A stretch of DNA of 64,000 nt from Nanobdellota archaeon (GCA_021799535.1 JAJZAH010000003.1:62001-126000), one strand, 5' to 3'; counted from the first letter of the stretch, positions 9,857-19,900 are shown. Numbers and translations are program-made. Notes: a model not told the origin generated them from the letters alone.

Positions 9857-9903
9857 TTTAAAACAAAATCAAAAGAAGTTATAAATTTAATGAATTGCCG
9901 GTT

Positions 9904-10539
9904 TTACAGCCTGACAATATACTTAAGCAGATCAAGAGATTCTATAACAATTGTAGGGTATAAATCTGCAAATTTGTGCTCCCCTCTATCAACAAATATA
10001 TCTATGACCCCCGCATTTCTCGAAGCGTAAACATCCTCATCAGAGTTACCAACAAAAAATGCATCTTTTTTTCCAACACCAAGTTTTTCCAAACACTCAT
10101 AAATACCCTGTGGAGAAGGCTTTGGTTGGAATCCATTATCGATATGCGCGACAATAATGCAGTCAAAAAGATCCTTTCCTATCATTTTGGACTCAAGTTC
10201 GGACATTTCTAAAGGGGCACTCGTGACTATTCCCGTTTTGTATCCCCGATTCCGAAGCCAAACAATGGAATTTGTATCATCGTATGGCCTTGTGTATTTC
10301 TTCCTCAGAGAGACAGTGTCAAAGTTTCTATATATATCCCAAAATTCCGATGGATTGACACCAAAAACATCTTTTATTATCTTGTCCCTGCCCCCCTCAA
10401 ACCAGAATTTATCGATGTCTTCGTGTGAAGCTGATTTTCCGAACCCGGCAAGGGTATTTCCGACAACAATCTCGCGATGACGATAATCTGTATGGACAAG
10501 CGTACCGTCAAGATCAAAGAGCATAGCTTTACCGCCCAT
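9904..10539 (-). CDS. HAD-superfamily hydrolase (phosphoglycolate phosphatase-like)
   Basis: LFDLDGTLVHTD, VTSAPLEMSE, FVGNSDEDVYASRNAGV. Confidence 0.9.
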   Translation of the reverse strand: MGGKAMLFDLDGTLVHTDYRHREIVVGNTLAGFGKSASHEDIDKFWFEGGRDKIIKDVFGVNPSEFWDIYRNFDTVSLRKKYTRPYDDTNSIVWLRNRGYKTGIVTSAPLEMSELESKMIGKDLFDCIIVAHIDNGFQPKPSPQGIYECLEKLGVGKKDAFFVGNSDEDVYASRNAGVIDIFVDRGEHKFADLYPTIVIESLDLLKYIVRL

Positions 10540-10645
10540 AGTAAAATATCCTAAAAGGGGGTTATAAATATTATTGTGTACAATCTTATACTTATGAGAT
10601 TTACAAGTCCATAATCTTTATAAATGAAAATTTTTTCATACGACT

Positions 10646-11128
10646 ATGCCAGATAAAAGAAAGAAAATACCAATTGTCTGGGAGGTTCTTGTTGCCGCCG
10701 TTGTTATTGTGATTGTTCTCATCTTAGTGTTCTCTGGTGGAAACAGCAGCAGTAAACCAAATCTGCCATCCGTACAACCTCCACAAACAGGAAATGGAAC
10801 TCAGTCTTCAGCAGGAACGTTATTTTCAGATTCTCCTTACGCAAGTTATGCATACCTTATCTCTACATCACCGTTAAGCTCCCAGGCAAAAGAAGCTACA
10901 ACCGGATTTGCCATAACCTCCGTGCAAAACTCAAACGGATCAGCCACATACAGGCTAGCCACGGCAAGGAGCAATTATGTGAACCAGACTTATACCCTTG
11001 AGCCTGGACAGAAACTCTACTTCATTGAAAGGTCTTTAGGTGATGACGACGCTTCATCAGACACTGATTACATGTTAGGAGATGACACCGCGATTATCGT
11101 GGACACCAATGGATATATTGTGCAATGA
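10646..11128 (+). CDS. Hypothetical membrane-anchored extracellular protein
   Basis: N-terminal TM then Ser/Asn-rich linker. Confidence 0.7.
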   Translation: MPDKRKKIPIVWEVLVAAVVIVIVLILVFSGGNSSSKPNLPSVQPPQTGNGTQSSAGTLFSDSPYASYAYLISTSPLSSQAKEATTGFAITSVQNSNGSATYRLATARSNYVNQTYTLEPGQKLYFIERSLGDDDASSDTDYMLGDDTAIIVDTNGYIVQ

Positions 11129-11131
11129 TTT

Positions 11132-11500
11132 ATGAGCAGGATTAATTTAAGCAGATATTTAGTGCATTATGCGGTTTCTGTGATTTTTGTCATTTTTGGT
11201 CTTTGGGAGATAATAGATTTCACATATTGGTCTTCTTTTATACCTGGATTTATCTCAGGTGTTATCAATGCTCAGACTGCTTTGCTGTTCCATGGAATAA
11301 TACTGATGATCCTCGGGGTATGGATATTTTCGGGATATAAAATAAAAATTCCCGCATTTATAGGGGTGTTAATAATGTTTAGCATTGTCATCGACCTTCT
11401 TGCATCTTCAGGTTTTACTCCTGCTTTTGTGAGAGATTTTGTGATAATGCTTGTCACAGCGTCAATAATTTTTGAAGATACTAAAAAAGATATATTGTGA
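11132..11500 (+). CDS. Small four-TM protein (DoxX-like topology)
   Basis: 122 aa, four hydrophobic helices. Confidence 0.6.
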   Translation: MSRINLSRYLVHYAVSVIFVIFGLWEIIDFTYWSSFIPGFISGVINAQTALLFHGIILMILGVWIFSGYKIKIPAFIGVLIMFSIVIDLLASSGFTPAFVRDFVIMLVTASIIFEDTKKDIL

Positions 11501-12784
11501 TTATTCATATCTCAAGGCATCAACCGGTTTTAGTTTTGAAGCCCTATAAGCCGGAATCGCCCCGGCAATCATACCTATTATTACTGAGAATAACAGCGCC
11601 CCTATAAGGAGTGCCGGAGTGAGTGCCGTTGAACCAAAAACTCTCCCAAACCCCCTCCCTCCTGCTGCAGCGCCGGAAGCAAGAGATCCAATAACTCCTG
11701 AACCGATAGCTCCCAGGATTACCCCTCCAAGTCCTCCGACAAAACCTATCATGCCCGCGTTTATCAGGAAAATTACCATTATATCTTTATTCTTCGTACC
11801 TATCGCTTTCATTATTCCTATCTCCCTCGTTTTTTCAAGGACCGAAGTGAACATAGTGTTAGCAATCCCTATAGCTCCAACAATCAGTGAGATAGCCGCG
11901 ATTGCTCCAAGGAACAACGCAAGCATACCAGTTGTCTGCTCAATTGTCGACTGCAGCTGCGCCGGGTTCGAGACAGTGAAATCCTGCTGACTTGCCTGGA
12001 TCTCACCTCTTTCAAGCATAAGCATTTTGGTAATCTCATTTACAGTCGCATTAGCCTCACTCACATCAGATATTTTTACAGAGATAAACTGATAATCTTT
12101 CCCTCCGACGTCAAACATATTCCTTGCCTGATCTATTGGAATGTAAATCCCATTCCCATTGGAGAGTATTCCCACGACAGTAAAGGTTTTTCCGTCAATA
12201 GTTAGTTTAGAATTCAGAGGAATATCACTGAAAGTCAAGGTTGCAACATCCTGCCCTATTACAACGGCATTTGAATCTCCTACCGAAAGGAATCTTCCTG
12301 AAGAAATGGTGTCGGTAGTCACATATTTCCATGTTGAAGCATCAACGCCTGTTATGCCGAGAGTCGCAGATTTTGTGAGATAAGAAACTGTTTCTCTGTC
12401 AGAAATTTCACCCATCACATATTCAACATTCTGGATGCCTTTAATTGTATTTATGTCATTTATTGTAAGATTTTTCTGAGTTGCCGACGAAGAAGACTGC
12501 TCTAGAGAGTTACCCCGTCCCATCTGGACCACTTCTTTACCTCCGCTTCCGACAAAACCCGATGAAATAAAAAAAGCCCTTGAGAAACCAGGACTCACAG
12601 TCAGAATATCAGCTCCGATATTACCTAATTGATTTTGGACTTGTTGTTGGGCTCCCAAACTTATTGAGACGATTGACACCACAGAGGCAATACCTATTAC
12701 AATGCCAATTATAGTCAGCCAACTCCTAAGTTTTGAGTGTATGAGAATGTTCCATGCAAGGTGCGTCGATTTTTTGAGCTTCAT
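11501..12784 (-). CDS. MacB/FtsX-family ABC transporter permease
   Basis: LRSWLTIIGIVIGIASVVSI, C-terminal GAIPAYRASKLKPVDALRYE. Confidence 0.92.
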   Translation of the reverse strand: MKLKKSTHLAWNILIHSKLRSWLTIIGIVIGIASVVSIVSISLGAQQQVQNQLGNIGADILTVSPGFSRAFFISSGFVGSGGKEVVQMGRGNSLEQSSSSATQKNLTINDINTIKGIQNVEYVMGEISDRETVSYLTKSATLGITGVDASTWKYVTTDTISSGRFLSVGDSNAVVIGQDVATLTFSDIPLNSKLTIDGKTFTVVGILSNGNGIYIPIDQARNMFDVGGKDYQFISVKISDVSEANATVNEITKMLMLERGEIQASQQDFTVSNPAQLQSTIEQTTGMLALFLGAIAAISLIVGAIGIANTMFTSVLEKTREIGIMKAIGTKNKDIMVIFLINAGMIGFVGGLGGVILGAIGSGVIGSLASGAAAGGRGFGRVFGSTALTPALLIGALLFSVIIGMIAGAIPAYRASKLKPVDALRYE

Positions 12785-13848
12785 TTTCCATTGGAAACAC
12801 CCCTGGACTTCTCCTTTTTAATCCAATCCGGAATTTCTGAATTTTCTTTTTGAGATTTTTTCCCTTTATTTCCCGTGAAAAACCTCCTGAACCCTTCTGG
12901 GCTTTTCTTGTAAACAAAAAATACCAATCCTATTATAACAACAGCAATTATAAGAGCTAACCAGTTCACACCAGAAGAACTTGAGCTTCTTAATCCGTTC
13001 CTGAAAGTTGCATAGTTTCCTGATCCTGAAGCCGTGAGGCTTGTCAGATTCATTGATGAAACTGGATTGAAAGTCACGTTCTCAAATACACTTCTTCTTA
13101 CTCCGATGTTATCAGTATAATCTATTTCAACAGTCAGGTTATTATCTCTCTGGACTTCATAAGCTCCCTGATCTGCATAGCCCGACATCAAAGGGATGAC
13201 ATTGAAATTAACAAGAGAATAATCTCCTGCATTAAGATTCCCGACCATCTGAGCATTTGTCCCCGAAACTCTAAAATTCTTCTGATTGGGTATTGTCACA
13301 ATCATGGAATTGGCAGTGTTTTCACCGATATTTGCAACTGCAAGAGAAATAGAAGTTCCTGATTCATCCTGCATAACAGTTGCGAAATTTGTCTGCGCAT
13401 CCATAACATAAATTCCAAGATTCTGCGTTGTATAAGCGCCAGAATCAGGATTTGTTATGACATCCAATTCAAGATTGTTCATTCCATGAACAGCATTCGG
13501 ACTTACCCTCACCTTGAAGTACATAACAATATCTCTAGACTGCATATTTGTGTAGACTTGATAAGCACTTGTGTTGCTATCAACACTAAATGGAAAATTT
13601 TGTGCAATCACAAACTTTGCATAATTAACAGAACTTCCTAAAGAAGCTTCAACCCAAAGATTCATATATTCTCCAGGATTTGCGGGATAAGGAGTATATT
13701 TTAGCGTCGTAATTTGGACGCCGTTGTAACTTGAGCTTACCGAATAGTTTGTGACATTCAGCGGTTGGGAAGATACCCCCGTTAAGGAAGAAACTGCTAA
13801 AAAGAGAATAGCTGCAAAAAGAAAAATGAAATTGCTCCTTTTTTTCAT
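12781..13848 (-). CDS. COG1361-like secreted/S-layer-type protein with C-terminal TM
   Basis: Signal peptide, beta-rich ectodomain, C-terminal TM and basic tail; start at MKKRSNF. Confidence 0.75.
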   Translation of the reverse strand: MKKRSNFIFLFAAILFLAVSSLTGVSSQPLNVTNYSVSSSYNGVQITTLKYTPYPANPGEYMNLWVEASLGSSVNYAKFVIAQNFPFSVDSNTSAYQVYTNMQSRDIVMYFKVRVSPNAVHGMNNLELDVITNPDSGAYTTQNLGIYVMDAQTNFATVMQDESGTSISLAVANIGENTANSMIVTIPNQKNFRVSGTNAQMVGNLNAGDYSLVNFNVIPLMSGYADQGAYEVQRDNNLTVEIDYTDNIGVRRSVFENVTFNPVSSMNLTSLTASGSGNYATFRNGLRSSSSSGVNWLALIIAVVIIGLVFFVYKKSPEGFRRFFTGNKGKKSQKENSEIPDWIKKEKSRGVSNGK

Positions 13849-13849
13849 T

Positions 13850-14539
13850 TTATTTTTTAACCCCCTTTTCAATTCTTCCATCTTTAATGTGGACGACTCT
13901 GCTAGCATATTTGACAAGGTCAAGATCATGCGTAATCAGTATGACTGTTTTACCTGATTTATTAAGTTTCCCAAGAAAATCCATGACAAATTTTCCTGTG
14001 TGAGAGTCTAAGTTTCCCGTGGGTTCATCAGCAAGTATTATCTCTGGATCATTCGCAAGAGCCCTTGCGATCGCGACTCTCTGCTGCTGACCTCCTGAAA
14101 GTTCTGTTGGTTTATGATGAAGCCTATCACCGAGTCCAAGCATAGTCAAAAGGTCAGCTGCCTTTTCCTTTGCCAATTTTTCCGAAACATCTAATATTTC
14201 CATTGGGAGCATCACATTCTGGAGAGCTGTTAATGTCGGGATTAAGTTAAACTGTTGGAAGATGAAACCAATTGTTTTTGCTCGAAAAAAAGCCAAAGCA
14301 GATTCTCTTAAGTCTGATATATTTCTGTTTTTAAGATAAACTCCGCCCCAAGAAGGCTTGTCAAGAGCACCGACAATGTTCACCATCGTTGACTTTCCGG
14401 ATCCGGATGGTCCTGTTATTGCGATGAAATCCCCTGTGTAAACTTTCAGGTTTATGTCCTTCAAAACAACAAGAGGATCAGCACTTCCCATGTCATATTT
14501 TTTCCAAACGTTGCCAATCTTTATCACTTCCTCTTTCAT
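13850..14539 (-). CDS. LolD/MacB-type ABC transporter ATPase
   Basis: GPSGSGKST Walker A, LSGGQQQRVAIARAL signature, ILADEPTGNLD. Confidence 0.95.
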   Translation of the reverse strand: MKEEVIKIGNVWKKYDMGSADPLVVLKDINLKVYTGDFIAITGPSGSGKSTMVNIVGALDKPSWGGVYLKNRNISDLRESALAFFRAKTIGFIFQQFNLIPTLTALQNVMLPMEILDVSEKLAKEKAADLLTMLGLGDRLHHKPTELSGGQQQRVAIARALANDPEIILADEPTGNLDSHTGKFVMDFLGKLNKSGKTVILITHDLDLVKYASRVVHIKDGRIEKGVKK

Positions 14540-14540
14540 C

Positions 14541-14873
14541 TTACCCTCTTCTGAAATATCCTCCTGATGAATCATTTATTAATGAAGAACAATATTGATT
14601 TTGAGGACTGACATTCCTGCAGTAATAAAAGCAATTGATCATATTCTGGGAGCAATATGAATTAACTTCGCTCTGGTTTTGCGCGTCAGTGAACGCGGAA
14701 ATCACTTCACTTTGCGCACTTGAATTTATCTGAAAACCCTGCCCTCTGTTAAAAGATTTGTAATTGGAATGTGACGGGAAAAGATAAGTCCCACCGAAGT
14801 AACCGGCGATAAGTCCGACTATCAAAAACACAACGGAGAAGAAGACTATTTTATTGGAATTTTTAATTTCCAT
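14541..14873 (-). CDS. Small membrane-anchored Cys-containing protein
   Basis: N-terminal TM, Cys/Asn/Gln-rich ectodomain; same operon as the ABC genes. Confidence 0.6.
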   Translation of the reverse strand: MEIKNSNKIVFFSVVFLIVGLIAGYFGGTYLFPSHSNYKSFNRGQGFQINSSAQSEVISAFTDAQNQSEVNSYCSQNMINCFYYCRNVSPQNQYCSSLINDSSGGYFRRG

Positions 14874-14962
14874 AAGGATTTTGTGGAAAAATATCCTTTT
14901 AAATAAGTTGGACTTTCTGTCCATTCCGATTAGTATTTAAATTTGTTTTCTCAAATTAATCT

Positions 14963-15706
14963 ATGACAATCATAGTAACGCAAGGGACAGTTGACCCAAA
15001 CATAACGGCAAAGGTGGTTGTTTATCACGGAACTTTTCGCGCGACCAACTTTGGGCTTCCAATCATAGCTCCCACGGTAGGAGCAGAGGTAATTTACTCA
15101 TTTGCGATAATATTCTGCAGCCTCATGATATATTTCGGAACAAGAGAACTTTACGAACTTTCAACTTACAAGGGACTTAAATATTTCAGATGTGCATTCC
15201 TTTTTCTTGCAATTGCATATATTTTCAGATTACCAACAATAAGCCTAGCTCCCGGCCCTGAAATAACCTCGCTCATATGGGTTTATATTTCACTTTTTGC
15301 ATTCATGTATTTCAGTTCTATGGCAATTTTTTACTTAATAGAGGGCGTTCTTTGGAAAAATTTAAAAGAAAGCTCCAAAATAAGTTACCTGTTCCACGGC
15401 ATTGCAATAATCATTTCACTTGCTACAATCATTTTTAACAATCCCTTTTTTTATCTGGGACTTAACGTTATCCTTTTCATCTCTGCAGGCATTGCTATAT
15501 ATCTGGCATCGCACAATCATAAGCTCAAATCTAAGAAGAACTATTTTCACAGACTTTACATACTTCTTTTAGTTTTCCTTGTGCTTAATATATTCAGCGC
15601 TCTCGTTCCGATATTTATGGATACACTCAAATTATTCTTATACTTAGTATCGCTCAGTGTATTTTTTGTAATTTTATACAGAGTTCTTAAAAAATCAGGT
15701 GATTAA
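14963..15706 (+). CDS. Polytopic (about 7 TM) membrane protein, putative sensor
   Basis: Seven hydrophobic segments; paired with downstream wHTH. Confidence 0.75.
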   Translation: MTIIVTQGTVDPNITAKVVVYHGTFRATNFGLPIIAPTVGAEVIYSFAIIFCSLMIYFGTRELYELSTYKGLKYFRCAFLFLAIAYIFRLPTISLAPGPEITSLIWVYISLFAFMYFSSMAIFYLIEGVLWKNLKESSKISYLFHGIAIIISLATIIFNNPFFYLGLNVILFISAGIAIYLASHNHKLKSKKNYFHRLYILLLVFLVLNIFSALVPIFMDTLKLFLYLVSLSVFFVILYRVLKKSGD

Positions 15707-15979
15707 ATGGCAAAGAGAGGAAGGCTTGAGATTATGGAGAACACACTTAAGATAATAAAAGAGAATAGAAATTTCATACGACCCACAGTCTTACTAAGAA
15801 AATCAAAGATGTCCTCAATAAACTTCAAAGATTATTATAATGATTTAATAAAAAATGGTTTCATAAAAGAGGTATTTGACGACAATGACAAAAAACACGT
15901 GTCGCTCACTGAAAAAGGTACGAAGTTTCTTGAGAGGTATAAAGTAATCATAGAGTTTATAGATGAATTTGAACTTTAA
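15707..15979 (+). CDS. Winged-helix DNA-binding protein
   Basis: RGRLEIMENTLKIIKE...SSINFKDYYNDLIKNGFIKEV...VSLTEKGTKFLERYK. Confidence 0.85.
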   Translation: MAKRGRLEIMENTLKIIKENRNFIRPTVLLRKSKMSSINFKDYYNDLIKNGFIKEVFDDNDKKHVSLTEKGTKFLERYKVIIEFIDEFEL

Positions 15980-16533
15980 TTTTTCTTCTTTAAATTGCAG
16001 AAATACATATTTTTCGAAATTTTGATTATCGCAAATACAAGTATGAATATTGAAATGAGTGTGAATTCAAAGCCATGATAAGGAAATATTGAAAGAAATC
16101 CTGCGCTTATCCCTAAGATAGAAACAAGTCCAACACCACAAGCTGCACATCCCGTAGCAAAAATCCCCGCAAAAGCTCCAAAAACCCCAGAGCCCATAAT
16201 CCCAAAAAGACCGGATTTCTTCTCCGACGAGTCTTTGAAAAAATTCACCTTATAAAAAACCAGACTAAATAAAAATCCGAAAAGAAGGCTTATAACAATT
16301 ACCCCGATGAAAGAATAGAGTTTCAAGATTATGGGCTTACTGAAAAGCATAAACAAAAAATCCAAAGCCCCTCCAAAAAATGTGGCACCCTGACCCTGGA
16401 GAGGGATAAAGTCCCAGTTAAGGATGAATATATTAAATGCGTAGAAGATAAATGATATAAAAAAAGCGATCAGAATATACTTCGGGCTCTTGTAAATATT
16501 GGCCCAGACTTTATACACTTCTTTTAAACCCAT
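15976..16533 (-). CDS. Membrane protein with TGCAACGVG motif
   Basis: Five TM segments, ATGCAACGVGLVSILGISAG. Confidence 0.7.
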   Translation of the reverse strand: MGLKEVYKVWANIYKSPKYILIAFFISFIFYAFNIFILNWDFIPLQGQGATFFGGALDFLFMLFSKPIILKLYSFIGVIVISLLFGFLFSLVFYKVNFFKDSSEKKSGLFGIMGSGVFGAFAGIFATGCAACGVGLVSILGISAGFLSIFPYHGFEFTLISIFILVFAIIKISKNMYFCNLKKKN

Positions 16534-16609
16534 GCAAAAACAATGCGCGCCGGACTTAAAAAGAATGTGGAGAAGAGAAATTAAAAAAATAAAAATAAAA
16601 ATTCTCTAT

Positions 16610-17359
16610 TTAGTTAAGCTTGTATATAGCAGTCACTGAGGCTGTTACGTCCTGCTCTGTTGGCTGAATGCTTTTTACAGCACTCATCACTTCTGAAGAA
16701 GCAACTGTGCCTGCAGAGTACGCAACCCAAGGCATATAGTTATAGCTGTCAACTGAGACAGAGACAAGGTCCCCGACATTTTTCCCGAATCCTTTGGCAA
16801 GAGCCTCCGCTTTTGTTTCTGCATCCTGAGATGCCAATTCTATTGCCTGCGCTTTATATTGGTTTTGCAAACCTTGGCTTAGCTCAAAATCAACCGAACT
16901 CACTCCTGCTCCGGCATTTATCCCGTTATCAACAACAGAAGAAAGCCTGTTTGTCTCATTAGCAGGGAATTCAACCTTGACCATGTGAGTCGCAGTGAAC
17001 CCTTCTGTTTTACTTCTTCCGCTCGAAGAGTCGTAAATTGTGTTTGGATAAACATTGAAGCTCTGTGTGCCTATCTGAGACTCATTGAAACCGTCTGAGA
17101 TTAGGGCTGCGTAGAGCCTGTTGTATATCACAGTGTTTGCATCGTTAGCCTCAGCCGTCGTTGTTCCGTTAGTCTGAACATTAAAATAGACTGAGACCCT
17201 ATCAGGAAGAACCCTCACAGTCGAAGTTCCCTGCACATTCATTGTGTTTTCATTTGATGGACCTTGATTCCCCAAAATGAGCAAAGCAGCCAAAGCTATC
17301 ACAAGTATGACCCCTGCAATGATAGAAGTCACAACAATAGGCGTATTTTCTTTTTTCAT
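16610..17359 (-). CDS. SIMPL-domain (DUF541) secreted protein
   Basis: VQGTSTVRVLPDRVSVYFNVQTNGTTTAEANDANTVIYNRL. Confidence 0.9.
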   Translation of the reverse strand: MKKENTPIVVTSIIAGVILVIALAALLILGNQGPSNENTMNVQGTSTVRVLPDRVSVYFNVQTNGTTTAEANDANTVIYNRLYAALISDGFNESQIGTQSFNVYPNTIYDSSSGRSKTEGFTATHMVKVEFPANETNRLSSVVDNGINAGAGVSSVDFELSQGLQNQYKAQAIELASQDAETKAEALAKGFGKNVGDLVSVSVDSYNYMPWVAYSAGTVASSEVMSAVKSIQPTEQDVTASVTAIYKLN

Positions 17360-17382
17360 TTTGGCCCCTCCTTTTTATTTTT

Positions 17383-17964
17383 CTATAATCTTCTCCAGTT
17401 TAATATCGAAGAAATCCCCAAGACTAAAAGCCCACCCACAAGGAACCAAAGCCACAAAGGACTTGATTGCACAATTCCGACCGATCCACCGGCTGCTTTC
17501 GGCGCTGCGGTAAGGGCAAAATTCGTTGCCACTCCAGGTGTTCCTTGAATATAATTTTGGGTCTCATTGGCACTCAGTCTCTGATAGACCCAAAGCGCAA
17601 AAGTCCCGGCTGCCAGAGTAATAACTGCCGGGAAGAGGGATTTCACCTTATCTTTTGCCATGTTCTGAGGGGATATTATTATGGACTTATTTGTCAGCTC
17701 ATACATAACTATTTTTTTGCCTTTTTTGCTCCAAAAGAAATTTTTCCTCTTTTGCACAAACCCACTATAAAGAAGTTTCTTCATATTATATTCTATAGTG
17801 TTCATGGCTATTCCGAGTGAATCCGATAGATCTTTCTCACTTGCCTCCTTATTCTCTGCAAGGTGCTCGATAATTTTTTTGCAAGTTCTATTCCCAAGAA
17901 CATCAGAAAGGCTCTTTAGTCTTTCATCATCCATCGAGACAAGTACAAATTTCTCGTCTGCCAT
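17383..17964 (-). CDS. Winged-helix regulator with C-terminal TM segments
   Basis: N-term wHTH NRTCKKIIEHLAENKEASEKDLSDSLGIAMNTIEYNMKKLLYSGFV; two C-terminal TMs. Confidence 0.8.
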   Translation of the reverse strand: MADEKFVLVSMDDERLKSLSDVLGNRTCKKIIEHLAENKEASEKDLSDSLGIAMNTIEYNMKKLLYSGFVQKRKNFFWSKKGKKIVMYELTNKSIIISPQNMAKDKVKSLFPAVITLAAGTFALWVYQRLSANETQNYIQGTPGVATNFALTAAPKAAGGSVGIVQSSPLWLWFLVGGLLVLGISSILNWRRL

Positions 17965-18137
17965 AACAGAGATAAGTTTTTGAAATTTATAAATAATTTG
18001 AAGAATTCAAACGGAATTGAAGTGATAAATCCTGATTTCGATTATTAAAGGAGAGGGAGTCGCCGCGCCCCGAAGAGAAGCATCTAACTACTAAGAAATA
18101 TTCATCATCCTCTTTTTATACAGAATCATATTCTCCC

Positions 18138-18320
18138 TTAAAATACCCCCAGCGGTTTACCAGATTCATCAACCCATTCTTTCAGTTTTAACTCAGCATG
18201 CAGTAATTCTGAAACAGCCACATTTTGAGGGTTGCCCCAATCCATTTTGGACTCACCTCTTACAAGGCGATCTTTGTCAAGTGGAAACGACGCCTCAATA
18301 AATCTATCTTCAATTCTTAT
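18138..18320 (-). other. Open frame in phase with hisS, directly after its TAA stop
   Basis: IRIEDRFIEASFPLDKDRLVRGESKMDWGNPQNVAVSELLHAELKLKEWVDESGKPLGVF*. Confidence 0.4.
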
Positions 18321-19472
18321 TTATAATTTATCTTTCTCCGGCTTTTCAATTGTTAAGGTTATTTCTTTTCCAGTAAGCATATTCTTCAGTTTTATCTTAT
18401 TTGTTTCCACTTCTTCCTTTCCGACAAAAATCACTTTCTTTATCCCATAAGAGTTCGCGTACTCGAGAGCTTTTGAGGGCTTCCCAAAATAAACACTTGC
18501 ATTCTTTCCAAGTTTTCTCAGATCCATAGAAAGCTTTATCGCTTTTTTGTCTTCATTCAGCGAGACCACTAAAATCTTGTCTATATCTATTATTGTATTT
18601 GACACTGCCATCATCCTCTCTATCGAAAATGAAATTCCAGCAGATTCAACTTCTCCAACAAGATAAGATCCTCCGCCGCAAATGGTCTCCTTTATGTCGG
18701 ATTTAATCTCATAAACATTCCCTGTATAATAAGATAGTCCCCTTGCAAGAGTGGGCGAGAAAACAACCCTCACCCCATAAAGTGAGGCGTATTTTTTTAG
18801 CTCATCTATTTCGGAGTATGAAGGATACTTCTTGAAAAATTCCTCAGGGTTCTTTACTATACAAATAAGCTTTTCAGCCTTTATTTTTTTCAGATTTTCA
18901 AAAACTTCTTTTTCAGGAAGTTTGTCAAGCTTATCCAATTCCCTCATTGCTTCCTCTTTATTTTTTATCCCGTTCTCTTCCATTATTTCATTTAAGAGTT
19001 TTCTATTATTCACAAAAATCGTATAGTTTATCTTGAGCGCGTTCATTATTTCGGCGAACGCAGCAAGCAATTCTGCCTGATCCTTCACTGTCGCACCAAT
19101 AGTGTCTATATCACACTGGGTGAACTGTCTGAGCCTGTTTCCTGTCACCGGTTCATCCCTGAATACGGGACCTATCTGGAACCTCTTAAAAGGGAGCTTT
19201 TGATTTTTCGCGACCCTCTTTAGCTGGAAGGTGAATTCATATCTTAATGCAAGATCCCTTTTCCCTTTATCCTTAAGTTTAAAGATATCTGAAACGGCTT
19301 CATCCTTCTTGTTGTCCCCTTTTACAAATTCCTCATATTCTATTATAGGGGTCTCTGCCTCCTGGAAGTTATATTTTTCAAAAGTCTGCCTTGCTACTTC
19401 ACGTATAAACGCCGCCTTCTCTGCATCCTTTCCGATTTTATCTTTGAATCCTTTTACAGGTTCTGTCGTCAT
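18321..19472 (-). CDS. hisS: Histidyl-tRNA synthetase
   Basis: Class II motifs: GPVFRDEPVTGNRLRQFTQCDIDTIG, GLSYYTGNVYEI, GGGSYLVGEVESAGISFSIERM. Confidence 0.93.
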   Translation of the reverse strand: MTTEPVKGFKDKIGKDAEKAAFIREVARQTFEKYNFQEAETPIIEYEEFVKGDNKKDEAVSDIFKLKDKGKRDLALRYEFTFQLKRVAKNQKLPFKRFQIGPVFRDEPVTGNRLRQFTQCDIDTIGATVKDQAELLAAFAEIMNALKINYTIFVNNRKLLNEIMEENGIKNKEEAMRELDKLDKLPEKEVFENLKKIKAEKLICIVKNPEEFFKKYPSYSEIDELKKYASLYGVRVVFSPTLARGLSYYTGNVYEIKSDIKETICGGGSYLVGEVESAGISFSIERMMAVSNTIIDIDKILVVSLNEDKKAIKLSMDLRKLGKNASVYFGKPSKALEYANSYGIKKVIFVGKEEVETNKIKLKNMLTGKEITLTIEKPEKDKL

Positions 19473-19900
19473 TTCTTGCCCCCCAGCTGTTTGCTTAACC
19501 ATTCAACCCTCTCCATTATCCTCCTTAAGATATTTTCTATATCCCTCTCATTGCCTCCGTAATCATCTTTTATTTTCCATACGATTACATCATTCCTAAA
19601 CTTTCCGTAATTAAATATCTTTTTCGGGCTTGGAAGATCGTTTGTAATCAAAACTAGAAGGTCATTCCAATTGAGAAGATCCGTTGTAACTGGCTTCGGT
19701 CTGCCTTTAATCTCAACACCGAGCTTCCTCGCAACCTTGACCTCAGTCTTATCGAGAGGATATTCGCCTGGAAAGATTCCCGCGCTTTTCACAAGAATAT
19801 TTTTATTCCTGTTAATCTTTTTAAAGTAAGCTTCCGCAAACTTGCTCCTGAACCGGTTGTGCCTGCATACGAAAAGAATGTTGAATTTTTTGGTTTTCAT
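19469..19900 (-). CDS. Low-molecular-weight protein tyrosine phosphatase-like protein
   Basis: ILFVCRHNRFRSKFAEAYF (CX5R loop). Confidence 0.8.
   Translation of the reverse strand: MKTKKFNILFVCRHNRFRSKFAEAYFKKINRNKNILVKSAGIFPGEYPLDKTEVKVARKLGVEIKGRPKPVTTDLLNWNDLLVLITNDLPSPKKIFNYGKFRNDVIVWKIKDDYGGNERDIENILRRIMERVEWLSKQLGGKK

Noticed and set aside
11619-11990. Plus-strand ORF (123 aa) antisense to the ABC permease
   Set aside because: Pro/Ile-rich reverse-complement artefact of a TM-rich coding region
18138-19472. Stop-codon recoding in hisS
   Set aside because: The stop is TAA, not TAG, hisS looks complete at it, and no recoding signal is evident; kept only as a downstream open frame
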